Shown piece by piece: positions 1 through 7,955 of a stretch of 64,000 nt of DNA (the first letter of the stretch is position 1; each line of letters opens with the position of its first letter). The stretch is from positions 1 to 64,000 of the forward strand of contig CAJOFM010000008.1 of NCBI GenBank assembly GCA_905233915.1, read 5' to 3'. This DNA is from an uncultured Muribaculaceae bacterium. Lineage in GTDB: Bacteria; Bacteroidota; Bacteroidia; Bacteroidales; Muribaculaceae. A model generated the notes under the pieces. The model made no database searches and was not told where the DNA came from. It saw only the letters and a list, made by a program, of their open reading frames with translations. The position numbers and the translations under genes are program-made.

Positions 1-2
1 GC

Positions 3-245
3 TCTCTGAAGGGAGCCGACGTGTCCAGGTCAATCACCGCGCCGATGGCTTTGGCACAGAGCCAGCCGCAGGTGATAGTCCAGGAGAGCAAAGACTTGAG
101 AGAGACCATCGCCCGCCTCAGCGAACGATTGGACGAGCCCTTCGTCACGGTCAACACCGTGACCGGCGACAAGGGCATAAAGCAGGCGCAGGACGAGTAC
201 CAGCGCCTCATGAACAATAAATCACCGAAATCTAAAAGAAAATGA
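3..245 (+). CDS. C-terminus of a phage tape-measure-like protein (partial)
   Basis: The frame is open from the left edge, so these 80 residues are the tail of a larger protein; the GTG at 21 is probably internal. The visible part has a short helical stretch (residues LRETIARLSERL), then FVTVNTVTGDKGIKQAQDEY and a basic end. In my experience such an ending (VtGdkGIkqA..eY..L) closes tail tape-measure proteins of Bacteroidota prophages. Its position just before a tail-type gene fits that role. Without the N-terminal part the identity stays tentative. It stops 69 bases before the next gene. Confidence 0.5.
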   Translation, partial: SLKGADVSRSITAPMALAQSQPQVIVQESKDLRETIARLSERLDEPFVTVNTVTGDKGIKQAQDEYQRLMNNKSPKSKRK

Positions 246-253
246 GTGTTTAG

Positions 254-275
254 AGCGATAAAATCGCTACCTTTG
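254..275 (+). promoter_or_regulatory. putative promoter/operator of the DUF5714 gene
   Basis: A -7 type element TACCTTTG lies at 268-275. A 6-bp palindrome, AGCGAT-AAA-ATCGCT at 254-268, directly abuts it and would sit between the -33 and -7 regions. That is a good place for a repressor. No clear TTTG -33 box is seen at the right distance. The gene therefore probably has its own promoter rather than reading from the tail operon. Confidence 0.4.
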
Positions 276-290
276 CCTACGTTTACTGAA

Positions 291-308
291 CGATAAATCG
301 GAATTTAT
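291..308 (+). repeat. left copy of an 18-bp inverted repeat flanking the DUF5714 gene
   Basis: The sequence CGATAAATCGGAATTTAT lies just before the start codon at 315. It matches the reverse complement of 1006-1023 in 17 of 18 positions. It falls in the 5' untranslated region if the promoter at 268-275 is used. Confidence 0.7.
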
Positions 309-314
309 TGGATC

Positions 315-1004
315 ATGAAAGAGGAATGTTTGATATGTAAGGCGCCATTAGAGTATCTGGAAGTCGATGAGTTGATGGAGTGTGCCATCTGCCATAAAAA
401 AGAGAATAGCAAGACTCGTTGTGTTGAAGGTCATTATGTCTGTAACGATTGTCATACAACAGGACTTGACACCATTATTGGGCTTTGTCTCAAAGAGACA
501 TCCAAAGACCCTATCCACATCATCAAACAGATGATGGCCTTACCATTCTGTCACATGCATGGCCCAGAGCATCATGTCATGGTTGGATCAGCCTTGTTGA
601 CCGCATACAAGAATGCAGGAGGGCAGATAGACCTGCAACAGTCACTCTATGAAATGATGAATCGAGGAAAGAGTGTGCCTGGTGGAGCTTGTGGCTTCTG
701 GGGAGCCTGTGGTGCGGGAATCAGTTCGGGGATGTTTGTATCAATCATCTCCAACTCTACGCCACTGGCAAAGGAACCATTTGCTTTGTCTCACAAGATG
801 ACGGCAAAATCATTGAGTGCAATCGGCAACATAGGTGGACCACGCTGTTGTAAGCGCGATTCCTATCTGTCCATTTTGTCTGCCATAGATTATGTCAAAG
901 AGCATTTCAATGTGGAAATGGAAAAACCGATGGTGGTATGTGAGCACTATAAACAGAACAATCAATGTATTGGAACCCGTTGTCCCTTTTTCAAGAAACA
1001 ATAA
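315..1004 (+). CDS. DUF5714-type cysteine-rich protein, probable phage cargo gene
   Basis: A 229-residue cysteine-rich protein of unknown function that I recognise as DUF5714-like. The N-terminus carries CLIC, CAIC and CNDC pairs typical of metal binding. The middle has a glycine/cysteine motif GGACGFWGACGAG and a GGPRCCKRDS segment; the end has CEHY...CIGTRCPFF. No signal peptide or membrane segment is seen, so it is probably cytoplasmic. It sits between two phage tail genes, yet is more AT-rich than the following tail gene and has its own promoter-like element. Inverted repeats lie immediately before its start and after its stop. That makes it a likely moron (cargo gene). Members of this family occur in anaerobes and are sometimes called methyltransferase-like, but no methyltransferase motif is evident here. 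Confidence 0.75.
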   Translation: MKEECLICKAPLEYLEVDELMECAICHKKENSKTRCVEGHYVCNDCHTTGLDTIIGLCLKETSKDPIHIIKQMMALPFCHMHGPEHHVMVGSALLTAYKNAGGQIDLQQSLYEMMNRGKSVPGGACGFWGACGAGISSGMFVSIISNSTPLAKEPFALSHKMTAKSLSAIGNIGGPRCCKRDSYLSILSAIDYVKEHFNVEMEKPMVVCEHYKQNNQCIGTRCPFFKKQ

Positions 1005-1005
1005 C

Positions 1006-1023
1006 ATAAATTCCAATTTATCG
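1006..1023 (-). repeat. right copy of the 18-bp inverted repeat flanking the DUF5714 gene
   Basis: The sequence ATAAATTCCAATTTATCG starts one base after the stop codon. It is the reverse complement of 291-308 with a single mismatch. The two copies enclose the DUF5714 reading frame almost exactly. Confidence 0.7.
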
Positions 1024-1044
1024 GTACGTCTTTTCACAGCATAC

Positions 1045-1081
1045 GCGGTTGATTTACCTTTGCATTAAGTAAATCAACCGC
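1045..1081 (+). promoter_or_regulatory. 12-bp inverted repeat with a promoter element, before the tail gene
   Basis: Perfect 12-bp arms GCGGTTGATTTA (1045-1056) and TAAATCAACCGC (1070-1081) enclose 13 bases. A -7 type element TACCTTTG (1055-1062) runs from the left arm into the loop. It ends six bases before the ATG at 1088. It could be an operator, or an RNA hairpin controlling translation of the tail gene; no T-run follows, so a terminator is less likely. Confidence 0.5.
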
Positions 1082-1087
1082 TATTTT

Positions 1088-3049
1088 ATGATACTCACGA
1101 TAAACGGAAAGCAGGCAGCGCTGAAGAAGGGGTCTTCGATAGAGTATGTATCGGAGAACCGCATCTTCACCGACGCCGACGACTACTCCATGGAGATTGA
1201 ACTGCCCCTGGCCGACTGTCCGCAGAACCTTGACATCTTCGGGATGATCACCCGCAAGGACGTGGACACTGGCGATATCTTCTTCGATGCAGTGCTGCAG
1301 GACACCAACTTCTTCAAGCGCGGTGCCGTCGTGATCACCGGCATCACGCAGGAATCAGTCAAGGTGCAGTTCCTGGAGAAGCGCAGTTACCAGAACTTCT
1401 TCCCACGCTTCGATGAGACCTACATCGACGAGCTTGACCTGGGCAAATGGCCCAGCATATATCCCGACAATTCGCCTACCGGCGGAGGAGCCCAGCCACG
1501 ACCGGGTGAAGAAGTGTCCTACGCCTCACCGGCGCAGCTCTGGAGCAGGACGGAGGACTACACCGCCTTGCCGTGGGTCAACAACTCCAGCGGCAACCTG
1601 CAGAACTGCGCCAAGTGGAACGCCACAGCCAGCAAGTACGAGTGGAAGGTCAACCCAGACGACGAGGACGACACGGACTTCTCCCGTGGCCTCTCGTTCC
1701 AGCCGTACCTGCTGTGGCTGACAAAGAAGATCTGCGAAGCCCTGGGCTACGCCTATGACTTCTCGCTGTGGGAGCAGAGCGACTACCGCCACCTGCTGCT
1801 GATGAACACCACGCCATACGCCAACAGCAACCGCACATGGGCGAGTGCTTTGCCGCATTGGACGGTGAACGAGTTCTTCCAGGAACTGGAGAAACTCCTG
1901 CTGTGTGAGTTCGACATTGACCACGCACGCAGCACGATTGCCTGCACTGCGACCGCGGACAACATCGAGGCGGCAGGCACCATCCACATCTCAAAGGTCG
2001 TTGACGCTTTCACTGTGGAGGTGACCACCGACGAGGAGAAGAGCGGCTACAAGGCGATGCTCAACCAGGGCTACGCCGCAGGTGGCCACCGCCTTGACAA
2101 CATCTACAACTGCCAGTGGTACATCGACCAGATGACCAAGGCAGACGGCACGGTAAGGTGTACCACCCACGCCACGCTCAACGCCCTGATCTCGAGCAAT
2201 GTCCGGCAGGAGGCCGTTCCCGACAGCGGCGGAGTGTGGGGCCTGCACTACGCGCAGGACGTGGACACCTACTTCGTGCTTGAGGTGATGAAAAGGGTGA
2301 AGTACCGCAGCGGAGGACGCGAGGAGTGGGACAATTGGGGCAACGTCACCCGACTTGTTCCCATCAACCGCTTCGGCCCGCTGATCATCGACAGGGACGA
2401 CCCTGACGATGTGGATGAGATGAAGATCGTTCCCGCCTGGCTCGACGAGACGGACGATATCATAGGTCTCGTCCCGTTCCTCGAGTGCGGCGAGACGGGG
2501 GAGGGCGACAACGCCTACTCCAACCAGTCGCACACGGGCCGCCCCCATTCGTCGGAGAAGGTGGACCAGGACGTGCCCATCCAGTGGGGCGCGTTGCCCA
2601 CGGTCAGCGCCGGGAAGCGAGAGAAGAGCGGAGCCGTCTTCGACAAGCTCTTTGTCGCTTTCTGGTGGGGCAGTTACACGATGTTCTCGCCCCGACACCC
2701 GCATCCCTGGACGGACACGTTCGACCTAGATTACTCCTATTACGCACCGACTCCCAACAGCAACTCGGGCGTACTCTCGGTCACCTGGAACCGCATCAAT
2801 AGCGGCAAGACCTGTTCGCTACGCATCAACAATGCCGCCTACGGCCAGGGCGTTGAGCGCGACACCTTCTATCCCGTCGACCAGAAGAAGAAATACACAT
2901 TCTCCTTCCTTGCCGACAAGATTCCCAACGTCCGCTCCGTCTTCCACATCGACGGCAAACGCTACCTCTGCGAGAAAATAACCGCGACATTCACAGAGGA
3001 TGGAATGTCGCAGTTACTCAAAGGTTGCTTCTATAAAATAGAGAGCTAA
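1088..3049 (+). CDS. prophage tail/baseplate-type structural protein
   Basis: A 653-residue protein without signal peptide. It begins MILTINGKQAALKKGSSIEY and continues with acidic, aromatic-rich sequence, as in the large tail-tip or baseplate proteins that follow the tape measure gene in Bacteroidota prophages. I do not recognise a catalytic motif. The function is inferred mainly from its place after the tape-measure-like end and before the integrase. It is GC-rich compared with the DUF5714 gene before it and the integrase after it. Its stop codon overlaps the stop of the convergent integrase gene by four bases (CTAA, 3046-3049), so the two are packed tail to tail. The ATG at 1088 lies just after a hairpin (1045-1081). 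Confidence 0.6.
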   Translation: MILTINGKQAALKKGSSIEYVSENRIFTDADDYSMEIELPLADCPQNLDIFGMITRKDVDTGDIFFDAVLQDTNFFKRGAVVITGITQESVKVQFLEKRSYQNFFPRFDETYIDELDLGKWPSIYPDNSPTGGGAQPRPGEEVSYASPAQLWSRTEDYTALPWVNNSSGNLQNCAKWNATASKYEWKVNPDDEDDTDFSRGLSFQPYLLWLTKKICEALGYAYDFSLWEQSDYRHLLLMNTTPYANSNRTWASALPHWTVNEFFQELEKLLLCEFDIDHARSTIACTATADNIEAAGTIHISKVVDAFTVEVTTDEEKSGYKAMLNQGYAAGGHRLDNIYNCQWYIDQMTKADGTVRCTTHATLNALISSNVRQEAVPDSGGVWGLHYAQDVDTYFVLEVMKRVKYRSGGREEWDNWGNVTRLVPINRFGPLIIDRDDPDDVDEMKIVPAWLDETDDIIGLVPFLECGETGEGDNAYSNQSHTGRPHSSEKVDQDVPIQWGALPTVSAGKREKSGAVFDKLFVAFWWGSYTMFSPRHPHPWTDTFDLDYSYYAPTPNSNSGVLSVTWNRINSGKTCSLRINNAAYGQGVERDTFYPVDQKKKYTFSFLADKIPNVRSVFHIDGKRYLCEKITATFTEDGMSQLLKGCFYKIES

Positions 3050-4236
3050 AGTTCTCCCTCATATGTCTTAGTTACTTCATGGACATCTTTCGGATGGACT
3101 TGGATGTACTTATTAGTGGTTGCGACATCGCTATGTCTAGCTTGGTCACGAGCTACAACTATACCCGCATCATTAGCTAAGTCACGAATGCCACTATCCT
3201 TCAAGGAGTAGAATTGATAGCAGTCTTCCCATCCAAGTTCTTCACGCATCTTTTTCCAACGACGGTTGAACTGGTCTGCGTTGTATCGGTCTTTTCTTGG
3301 AATAAAACCTTTCCCGAAAAGATAGAACTCGCCAGGCTGTTCAAGCACCTTCAGATCAATCATGAGCCTGCAGATGCGGCGGTTAATACCTACGTATCCA
3401 TCTTTGTGATTTTTGCTGAAATCGCCTGAGACAAAGATGGTCTGGTCTTTGATTGACACGTCCTTGACTCGGAGATGGCTTAGCTCGTTCGGTCGAATGA
3501 AAGTATAGTATTCAAGCTCACAAGCGAGCAAGAAATGCGGGTCTGTCTCAAGGAGATGACGGCGCATCGTTGCCAGCTTCTCTTTGCTCAAATCCTTGCG
3601 GAACTTCGCCGACTCTTTTAGAATTTCAACATCTTCAACGGGATTAACGGTGATGTATTTGCGCTTTTTTAGAAACTCGCTCAATCCATACAGCCATGAG
3701 CGATAATTGTTTCTAGTTCTTGCGCTTGCATCACGGTCAAGCAAGAGCCAATCAAGAAAGTCGATAATAAGAGACTGGTCAAACTGATAGACATATTTCG
3801 GCTGAACAACAAGCGTCGCCATGAATTCTCTAAGGATGTTCACGCTTGAATGATATCTCATCCTAGTCTTATATCGATCACCCTTCTTGTCAATATATTC
3901 CAAGTATCGGTCAAGACATTCCTGTAAAGGTGTGAATCCACGACTCTCTTGGGTGTTTACCCAAGGGTTCCAACCTTCGCGGAGTTGCCGCATAATTTGT
4001 TCAATTACTTCTGCTGCACGCCTGCGTTTTTCAGCTACCTTGGTTAATCCATCAAGCATGAACTTCTTGCGTCTCATCTCTCCAGACGCGGGATCGAGAG
4101 CATAGAAATCTACATACCAATTCTTGCCGGTGTGAAGTTTTGGATAGGTGAATCCTATTAATTGAACTGTTGTTTTAGTTCTAGCTTGGTACAACATTTT
4201 TTTACATTTTTTATCGCACCTTAACGGATGCTCCAA
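3046..4236 (-). CDS. tyrosine-type phage integrase
   Basis: A 396-residue site-specific recombinase that would insert and excise the prophage. The N-terminus looks like an arm-binding domain (GKNWYVDFYALDPASGEMRRKKF). It is followed by a SAM-like core-binding domain (about residues 100-195) and a catalytic domain. In the catalytic domain I see the first Arg in FIRPNELSHLR, a Lys in FSKNHKDG, and the end motif ARHSDVATTNKYI with the Tyr nucleophile. The central box reads YSLKDSGIRDL, where most integrases have HxLRH; related LKD-type boxes are common in Bacteroidota integrases. The upstream start at 4236 is uncertain: the Met at residue 14 (MLYQARTKT) is also plausible. It faces the 3' end of tRNA-Ser about 107 bases away, the presumed attachment site. 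Confidence 0.93.
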   Translation of the reverse strand: MEHPLRCDKKCKKMLYQARTKTTVQLIGFTYPKLHTGKNWYVDFYALDPASGEMRRKKFMLDGLTKVAEKRRRAAEVIEQIMRQLREGWNPWVNTQESRGFTPLQECLDRYLEYIDKKGDRYKTRMRYHSSVNILREFMATLVVQPKYVYQFDQSLIIDFLDWLLLDRDASARTRNNYRSWLYGLSEFLKKRKYITVNPVEDVEILKESAKFRKDLSKEKLATMRRHLLETDPHFLLACELEYYTFIRPNELSHLRVKDVSIKDQTIFVSGDFSKNHKDGYVGINRRICRLMIDLKVLEQPGEFYLFGKGFIPRKDRYNADQFNRRWKKMREELGWEDCYQFYSLKDSGIRDLANDAGIVVARDQARHSDVATTNKYIQVHPKDVHEVTKTYEGEL

Positions 4237-4291
4237 AAAATGCTATCACTTATACCTAAAAATTACCGTCCGAAAATCGTCCGAGTAAATT

Positions 4292-4334
4292 TATAAAAAT
4301 AGGGTTACTTGTCTGATAACCAAACAAATAACCC
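4292..4334 (-). terminator. terminator downstream of tRNA-Ser
   Basis: Read on the minus strand, an 11-bp stem GGGTTATTTGT/ACAAGTAACCC (one G-T pair) is followed by TATTTTTAT. It begins nine bases after the tRNA end, so it would stop tRNA transcription. It lies inside the presumed phage side of the junction, so the phage may supply it. A direct repeat CGTCCGA (about 4267-4283) next to it may be an integrase arm site. Confidence 0.65.
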
Positions 4335-4342
4335 GTTTTCTG

Positions 4343-4428
4343 CGGAAAGGGAGGGATTCGAACCCACGGTACGCAAAGCGTACAACGGTTTTCGAGACCG
4401 CCCCGATCGACCACTCCGGCACCTTTCC
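4343..4428 (-). tRNA. tRNA-Ser (anticodon CGA)
   Basis: On the minus strand the acceptor GGAAAGG pairs with CCTTTCC, followed by discriminator G, the usual serine discriminator. The anticodon stem GCGGT/ACCGT closes the loop CTCGAAA, giving anticodon CGA for codon UCG. A long variable arm (TACGC-TTT-GCGTA) marks a class II tRNA. The T arm GGGTTCGAATCCC is canonical. The 3' CCA is not encoded. The 3' end faces the phage integrase. Confidence 0.97.
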
Positions 4429-4528
4429 AGTCATGCTCCAGGTTTTGGATAACCTTGGCTGCACCTCAGCAAATAAAGCAAGCTTGTTTGCCTTCGGTTT
4501 GCACAAGATTTCTCTCCCAAAGCGGGTG

Positions 4529-4558
4529 CAAAATTACGGCAAATATTTTACCCGACAA
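4529..4558 (-). promoter_or_regulatory. promoter of tRNA-Ser
   Basis: On the minus strand TTG (4558-4556), a 19-base spacer and TAATTTTG (4536-4529) match the Bacteroidota -33/-7 consensus. The start of transcription would lie near 4522, leaving a leader of about 95 bases before the tRNA. The 187 bases between tRNA and rpe hold nothing else I can support. Confidence 0.65.
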
Positions 4559-4615
4559 AATATTTTGGCGGATTTTTCTAACTACAATAACTTTTTGGTT
4601 AAGAAATCCTTGTGA

Positions 4616-5260
4616 TTATAGTTTTTTTAATCCTTCAATGGTCTTGATAGGGTCTTCGGCACCAAAAACATAGCTGCCAGCGACAAGGATATCGGCTCCA
4701 GCCTCAGCGAGTTGTGCGCCTGTCACATCGTTCACACCACCATCAATCTCGATTTGGGCATTGGATCCGTTGAGGGTAATGAGTTGCCTCAGTTCGCGCA
4801 CTTTATTGAGGGTCTGGACGATAAACTTCTGGCCGCCGAATCCTGGGTTGACCGACATGAGGAGCACAAGATCCACGTCACAGATGATGTCACGCAACAT
4901 CATCACTGGGGTGGCGGGATTGAGGGCCACACCAGCCTGCATGCCGGCATCGTGGATCTGCTGCACCACGCGGTTGAGGTGGATGCAGGCTTCCTGGTGG
5001 ACGGTCATGATGCGGGTGCCGCAGTCACGCACCTGGGGGATGAATTTCTGGGGCTCGACAATCATCAAGTGCATGTCAAGGGGCTTTTGACACAGCCGCT
5101 GCACATGCTTGATGACAGGAAATCCAAACGAGATGTTGGGGACGAACACGCCGTCCATCACATCGAGGTGCAGCAATTCGGCATCGCTACGGTTGATCAT
5201 ATCGATGTCCTTGGCTAGATTGCCAAAGTCGGCAGACAGCAGGGAGGGAGAAACTATCAT
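4616..5260 (-). CDS. rpe: ribulose-phosphate 3-epimerase
   Basis: A 214-residue TIM-barrel enzyme interconverting ribulose 5-phosphate and xylulose 5-phosphate in the pentose phosphate pathway. Family motifs are clear. They are SPSLLSADF at the start, HLDVMDGVFVPN with the metal-binding His and Asp, DMHLMI, the glycine-rich SVNPGFGGQKF phosphate loop, and EIDGGVN. Length is normal for the family. It starts five bases after the stop of the DedA gene, so the two are probably one transcript. The short junction contains a TTAGGAG direct repeat that could double as a Shine-Dalgarno-like sequence. Confidence 0.97.
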   Translation of the reverse strand: MIVSPSLLSADFGNLAKDIDMINRSDAELLHLDVMDGVFVPNISFGFPVIKHVQRLCQKPLDMHLMIVEPQKFIPQVRDCGTRIMTVHQEACIHLNRVVQQIHDAGMQAGVALNPATPVMMLRDIICDVDLVLLMSVNPGFGGQKFIVQTLNKVRELRQLITLNGSNAQIEIDGGVNDVTGAQLAEAGADILVAGSYVFGAEDPIKTIEGLKKL

Positions 5261-5265
5261 AATAG

Positions 5266-6024
5266 TTAGGAGTTAGGAGTTTGTTGTTTGTTGGACTCGG
5301 TTTGATTGCTGGATGGTCGTTTCTTGAGGGCTTGGTAGGCTAGGAATACGACAATGAAGATGGCGAGGGCATAACCTGCCCACGACAGGTAGCGGTTGTA
5401 GTGCTCCAACTGGGCAAGCAACTGTTCCTCGGGGAAATGAAGACTCAGCCAGTAGCCCAAGCCTGCCAGTACGACATTCCAGATGCCAGCGCCCAAGGCA
5501 GTAAACAAGGCAAAGGTGCCGAAGTTCATGCGTGACAGGCCCGCTGGAATGGAAATGAGCTGGCGAATAGCGGGAATGAGCCGGCCCAGGAAAGTCGAGA
5601 CGGCTCCATGTTTGTCAAAATAAGCTTCGGCCTTCTGCACCTTCTCGGCATCAATCAGGCACATGTGCCCGATGCGGCTGTTGGCAAATGCATAAACCAC
5701 AGGGCGCCCGATGAGCAATGACAGCACATAGTTAATGACAGCGCCGATGAGTGCGCCCAACGTGGCAATAACAACAATCATGATGATGTTCATGTCGCCA
5801 TTGCGAGCTGCAAAATAGGCTGCTGGTGGAATCACCACCTCGCTAGGGAAGGGGATAAACGAGCTCTCGATAGCCATCAGCAACAGGATAGTGCCATAAG
5901 TGAGATGCTCCTTGTACCAGTTGTAGATAGTCACAATGTCGTGAGGCATATACTTCAAGATGGCAAAGGCCACCGCTGCCAGCACGACCAATATTACAAT
6001 GAGTTGTATCGTATCTTTCTTCAT
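5266..6024 (-). CDS. DedA family membrane protein
   Basis: A protein of about 252 residues with several hydrophobic segments and the DedA (SNARE-associated) signatures ESSFIPFPSEVVIPPAAY and FLGRLIPAIRQLISIPAG. Some DedA proteins act as lipid-carrier flippases (undecaprenyl phosphate or phospholipid); which substrate this one uses cannot be read from sequence. The C-terminus is a short polar tail. I prefer the ATG at 6024 (MKKDTIQ); a GTG three codons upstream at 6033 is possible. A -7 type box TATCTTTG lies on the minus strand at 6040-6033, so the leader would be very short. Rpe follows directly. Confidence 0.93.
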   Translation of the reverse strand: MKKDTIQLIVILVVLAAVAFAILKYMPHDIVTIYNWYKEHLTYGTILLLMAIESSFIPFPSEVVIPPAAYFAARNGDMNIIMIVVIATLGALIGAVINYVLSLLIGRPVVYAFANSRIGHMCLIDAEKVQKAEAYFDKHGAVSTFLGRLIPAIRQLISIPAGLSRMNFGTFALFTALGAGIWNVVLAGLGYWLSLHFPEEQLLAQLEHYNRYLSWAGYALAIFIVVFLAYQALKKRPSSNQTESNKQQTPNS

Positions 6025-6079
6025 ATTCGCCACAAAGATAATGAAACTTTTTAAGTTTGTCAGTTTTATGCGACAAGTA

Positions 6080-6111
6080 TTTGCCGCATCGGGAAATTCT
6101 GACTAAATTTG
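6080..6111 (+). promoter_or_regulatory. promoter of lepA
   Basis: TTTG (6080-6083), a 20-base spacer and TAAATTTG (6104-6111) match the Bacteroidota promoter consensus very well. Transcription would start near 6118, about 25 bases before the ATG at 6144. This supports the downstream start codon for lepA over the upstream TTG. Confidence 0.75.
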
Positions 6112-6143
6112 CACTCCAAATCAAGAAAGGACAACATTTAAGA

Positions 6144-7931
6144 ATGAAGACAATACGCAACTTCTGCATCGTGGCGCACATCGACCACGGAAAGAGCACG
6201 CTCGCCGACCGCCTGCTTGAAGTCACCAATACTGTAGCTGGCAAGGACATGCAAGCCCAGGTACTTGATGACATGGACTTGGAACGTGAGCGCGGCATCA
6301 CCATCAAGAGCCATGCTATCCAGATGGACTACATCAAGGACGGCTCCAAATACACACTCAACCTGATTGACACCCCGGGACACGTGGACTTCTCCTATGA
6401 GGTGTCTCGTTCGATTGCGGCATGCGAGGGTGCGTTGCTTGTAGTGGATGCCACCCAAGGCGTTCAAGCTCAGACTATCTCTAACCTGTACATGGCCATC
6501 GATAACGGACTAGAAATCATACCCGTTATCAACAAGATAGACATGGATAGCGCCCATCCCGACGAGGTGGAGGACGAGATTGTGGAATTGCTAGGCTGTG
6601 ACCCTGGTGACATCATCCGTTGCAGTGCCCGCACCGGCGAAGGCGTTCCCGCGATACTTGATGCGATTGTCGACCGCATTCCCGCTCCCGAGGGCGACCC
6701 CGAGGCGCCATTGCAGGCATTGATCTTTGACTCGGTGTTCAACTCGTTCCGCGGCATCATCGTCTATTTCAAGATCCTTAACGGATCCATTGCCAAGGGC
6801 GACTTCGTGAAGTTCGTCAATACCCAAAAGGAGTACAATGTCGATGAGTTAGGCGTGCTGAAGCTGCGTCAGCAGCCTTGCGATCGCCTCTCCACGGGCA
6901 ATGTGGGCTATATCATTTCGGGCATCAAGAACTCGACCGAGGTTAGGGTGGGCGATACCATCACCCACGTGCAACGTCCGTGCGAAAGTGCCATCGAGGG
7001 GTTCCAGGAAGTGAAGCCGATGGTGTTTGCTGGTGTTTATCCCATTGATCCCGAGGACTTTGAGAACCTACGCGCCTCTCTCGAGAAGCTACAGCTCAAC
7101 GATGCCGCATTGACGTTCACTCCCGAGTCGTCGGTAGCATTGGGCTTCGGTTTCCGTTGCGGCTTCCTGGGATTGCTGCACATGGAGATTGTACAGGAGA
7201 GGTTGAGCCGCGAATTCAATATGGAGGTCATCACTACGGTCCCCAACGTATCTTATAAGGTATATGACAAGAAGGGCGGCATGACCGAGGTGCACAACCC
7301 AGCCGGCCTGCCTGACATCGCTGTCATCGAGAAGATTGAGGAACCTTATATCCGCGCTTCTATCATTACCCAGAGCGAGTTTATGGGTCCCATTATCACC
7401 TTGTGCCTGTCTAAGCGCGGCGAACTCGCCAAGCAGGAATACATCTCGGGCAACCGTCTGGAGTTAACATTTGACATTCCATTGGGTGAAATCGTCATCG
7501 ATTTCTACGATAAGCTTAAGAGCATCAGCAAGGGTTACGCATCGTTTGATTACTTCATCAACGGCTATCGTGACTCAAAACTGATTAAACTCGACATCCT
7601 GCTCAACGGCCAGCCGGTTGACGCGCTGAGCACCCTTACCCATGTGGACAATGCCGTGTCGCTAGGTCGACGCATGTGCGAGAAACTTAAGGAACTGATC
7701 CCCCGTCAGCAATATGACATTGCCATCCAGGCGGCCATTGGTGCCAAAATCATTGCACGCGAAACCGTTAAGCAAGTACGTAAGGACGTGACCGCCAAGT
7801 GTTATGGTGGTGACGTGAGCCGTAAGCGCAAACTGCTTGAGAAGCAGAAAGCTGGTAAAAAGCGCATGAAGCAAATCGGTACAGTGCAAGTGCCTCAAAA
7901 GGCCTTCCTCGCTGTGCTGAAACTTGACTAA
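6144..7931 (+). CDS. lepA: elongation factor 4 (LepA)
   Basis: A translational GTPase of 595 residues that acts on stalled ribosomes and can back-translocate tRNAs. G motifs are present: AHIDHGKST (G1), the RGITIKS switch (G2), DTPGH (G3) and NKID (G4). The LepA-specific C-terminus ends in [29 protein letters not shown]. An upstream TTG at 6057 keeps the frame open, but the ATG at 6144 ([14 protein letters not shown]) gives the standard LepA length. It also lies just downstream of a good promoter, so I use it. The next gene, a helicase, starts 24 bases later and is probably cotranscribed. Confidence 0.98.
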   Translation: MKTIRNFCIVAHIDHGKSTLADRLLEVTNTVAGKDMQAQVLDDMDLERERGITIKSHAIQMDYIKDGSKYTLNLIDTPGHVDFSYEVSRSIAACEGALLVVDATQGVQAQTISNLYMAIDNGLEIIPVINKIDMDSAHPDEVEDEIVELLGCDPGDIIRCSARTGEGVPAILDAIVDRIPAPEGDPEAPLQALIFDSVFNSFRGIIVYFKILNGSIAKGDFVKFVNTQKEYNVDELGVLKLRQQPCDRLSTGNVGYIISGIKNSTEVRVGDTITHVQRPCESAIEGFQEVKPMVFAGVYPIDPEDFENLRASLEKLQLNDAALTFTPESSVALGFGFRCGFLGLLHMEIVQERLSREFNMEVITTVPNVSYKVYDKKGGMTEVHNPAGLPDIAVIEKIEEPYIRASIITQSEFMGPIITLCLSKRGELAKQEYISGNRLELTFDIPLGEIVIDFYDKLKSISKGYASFDYFINGYRDSKLIKLDILLNGQPVDALSTLTHVDNAVSLGRRMCEKLKELIPRQQYDIAIQAAIGAKIIARETVKQVRKDVTAKCYGGDVSRKRKLLEKQKAGKKRMKQIGTVQVPQKAFLAVLKLD

Positions 7932-7955
7932 TCATCTTAATAGGTTGGGGTAGAG

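Larger units (their letters stand above)
1..4343. mobile_element. end of an integrated prophage in tRNA-Ser
   Basis: Three adjacent features support this. There is a tape-measure-like C-terminus and a tail-type structural protein on the plus strand, and a tyrosine recombinase on the minus strand. The recombinase is the last gene before the 3' end of a tRNA-Ser gene. An integrase next to the 3' end of a tRNA is the classic arrangement of a phage inserted at tRNA. Only late (tail) genes plus the integrase are visible; the rest of the phage lies left of the window, so the second att copy cannot be seen. The right boundary at about 4343 is inferred from the tRNA 3' end. Confidence 0.7.

Noticed and set aside
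1991-2704. Minus-strand frames inside the phage tail gene
   Set aside because: Compositional shadows of the GC-rich tail gene, with no start signals.
4291-4506. Minus-strand frame across the tRNA-Ser gene
   Set aside because: It overlaps a complete tRNA and its terminator; not a protein.
4433-4673. Small plus-strand frames between tRNA-Ser and rpe
   Set aside because: They cover the tRNA promoter and run into rpe antisense, with no homology-like features.
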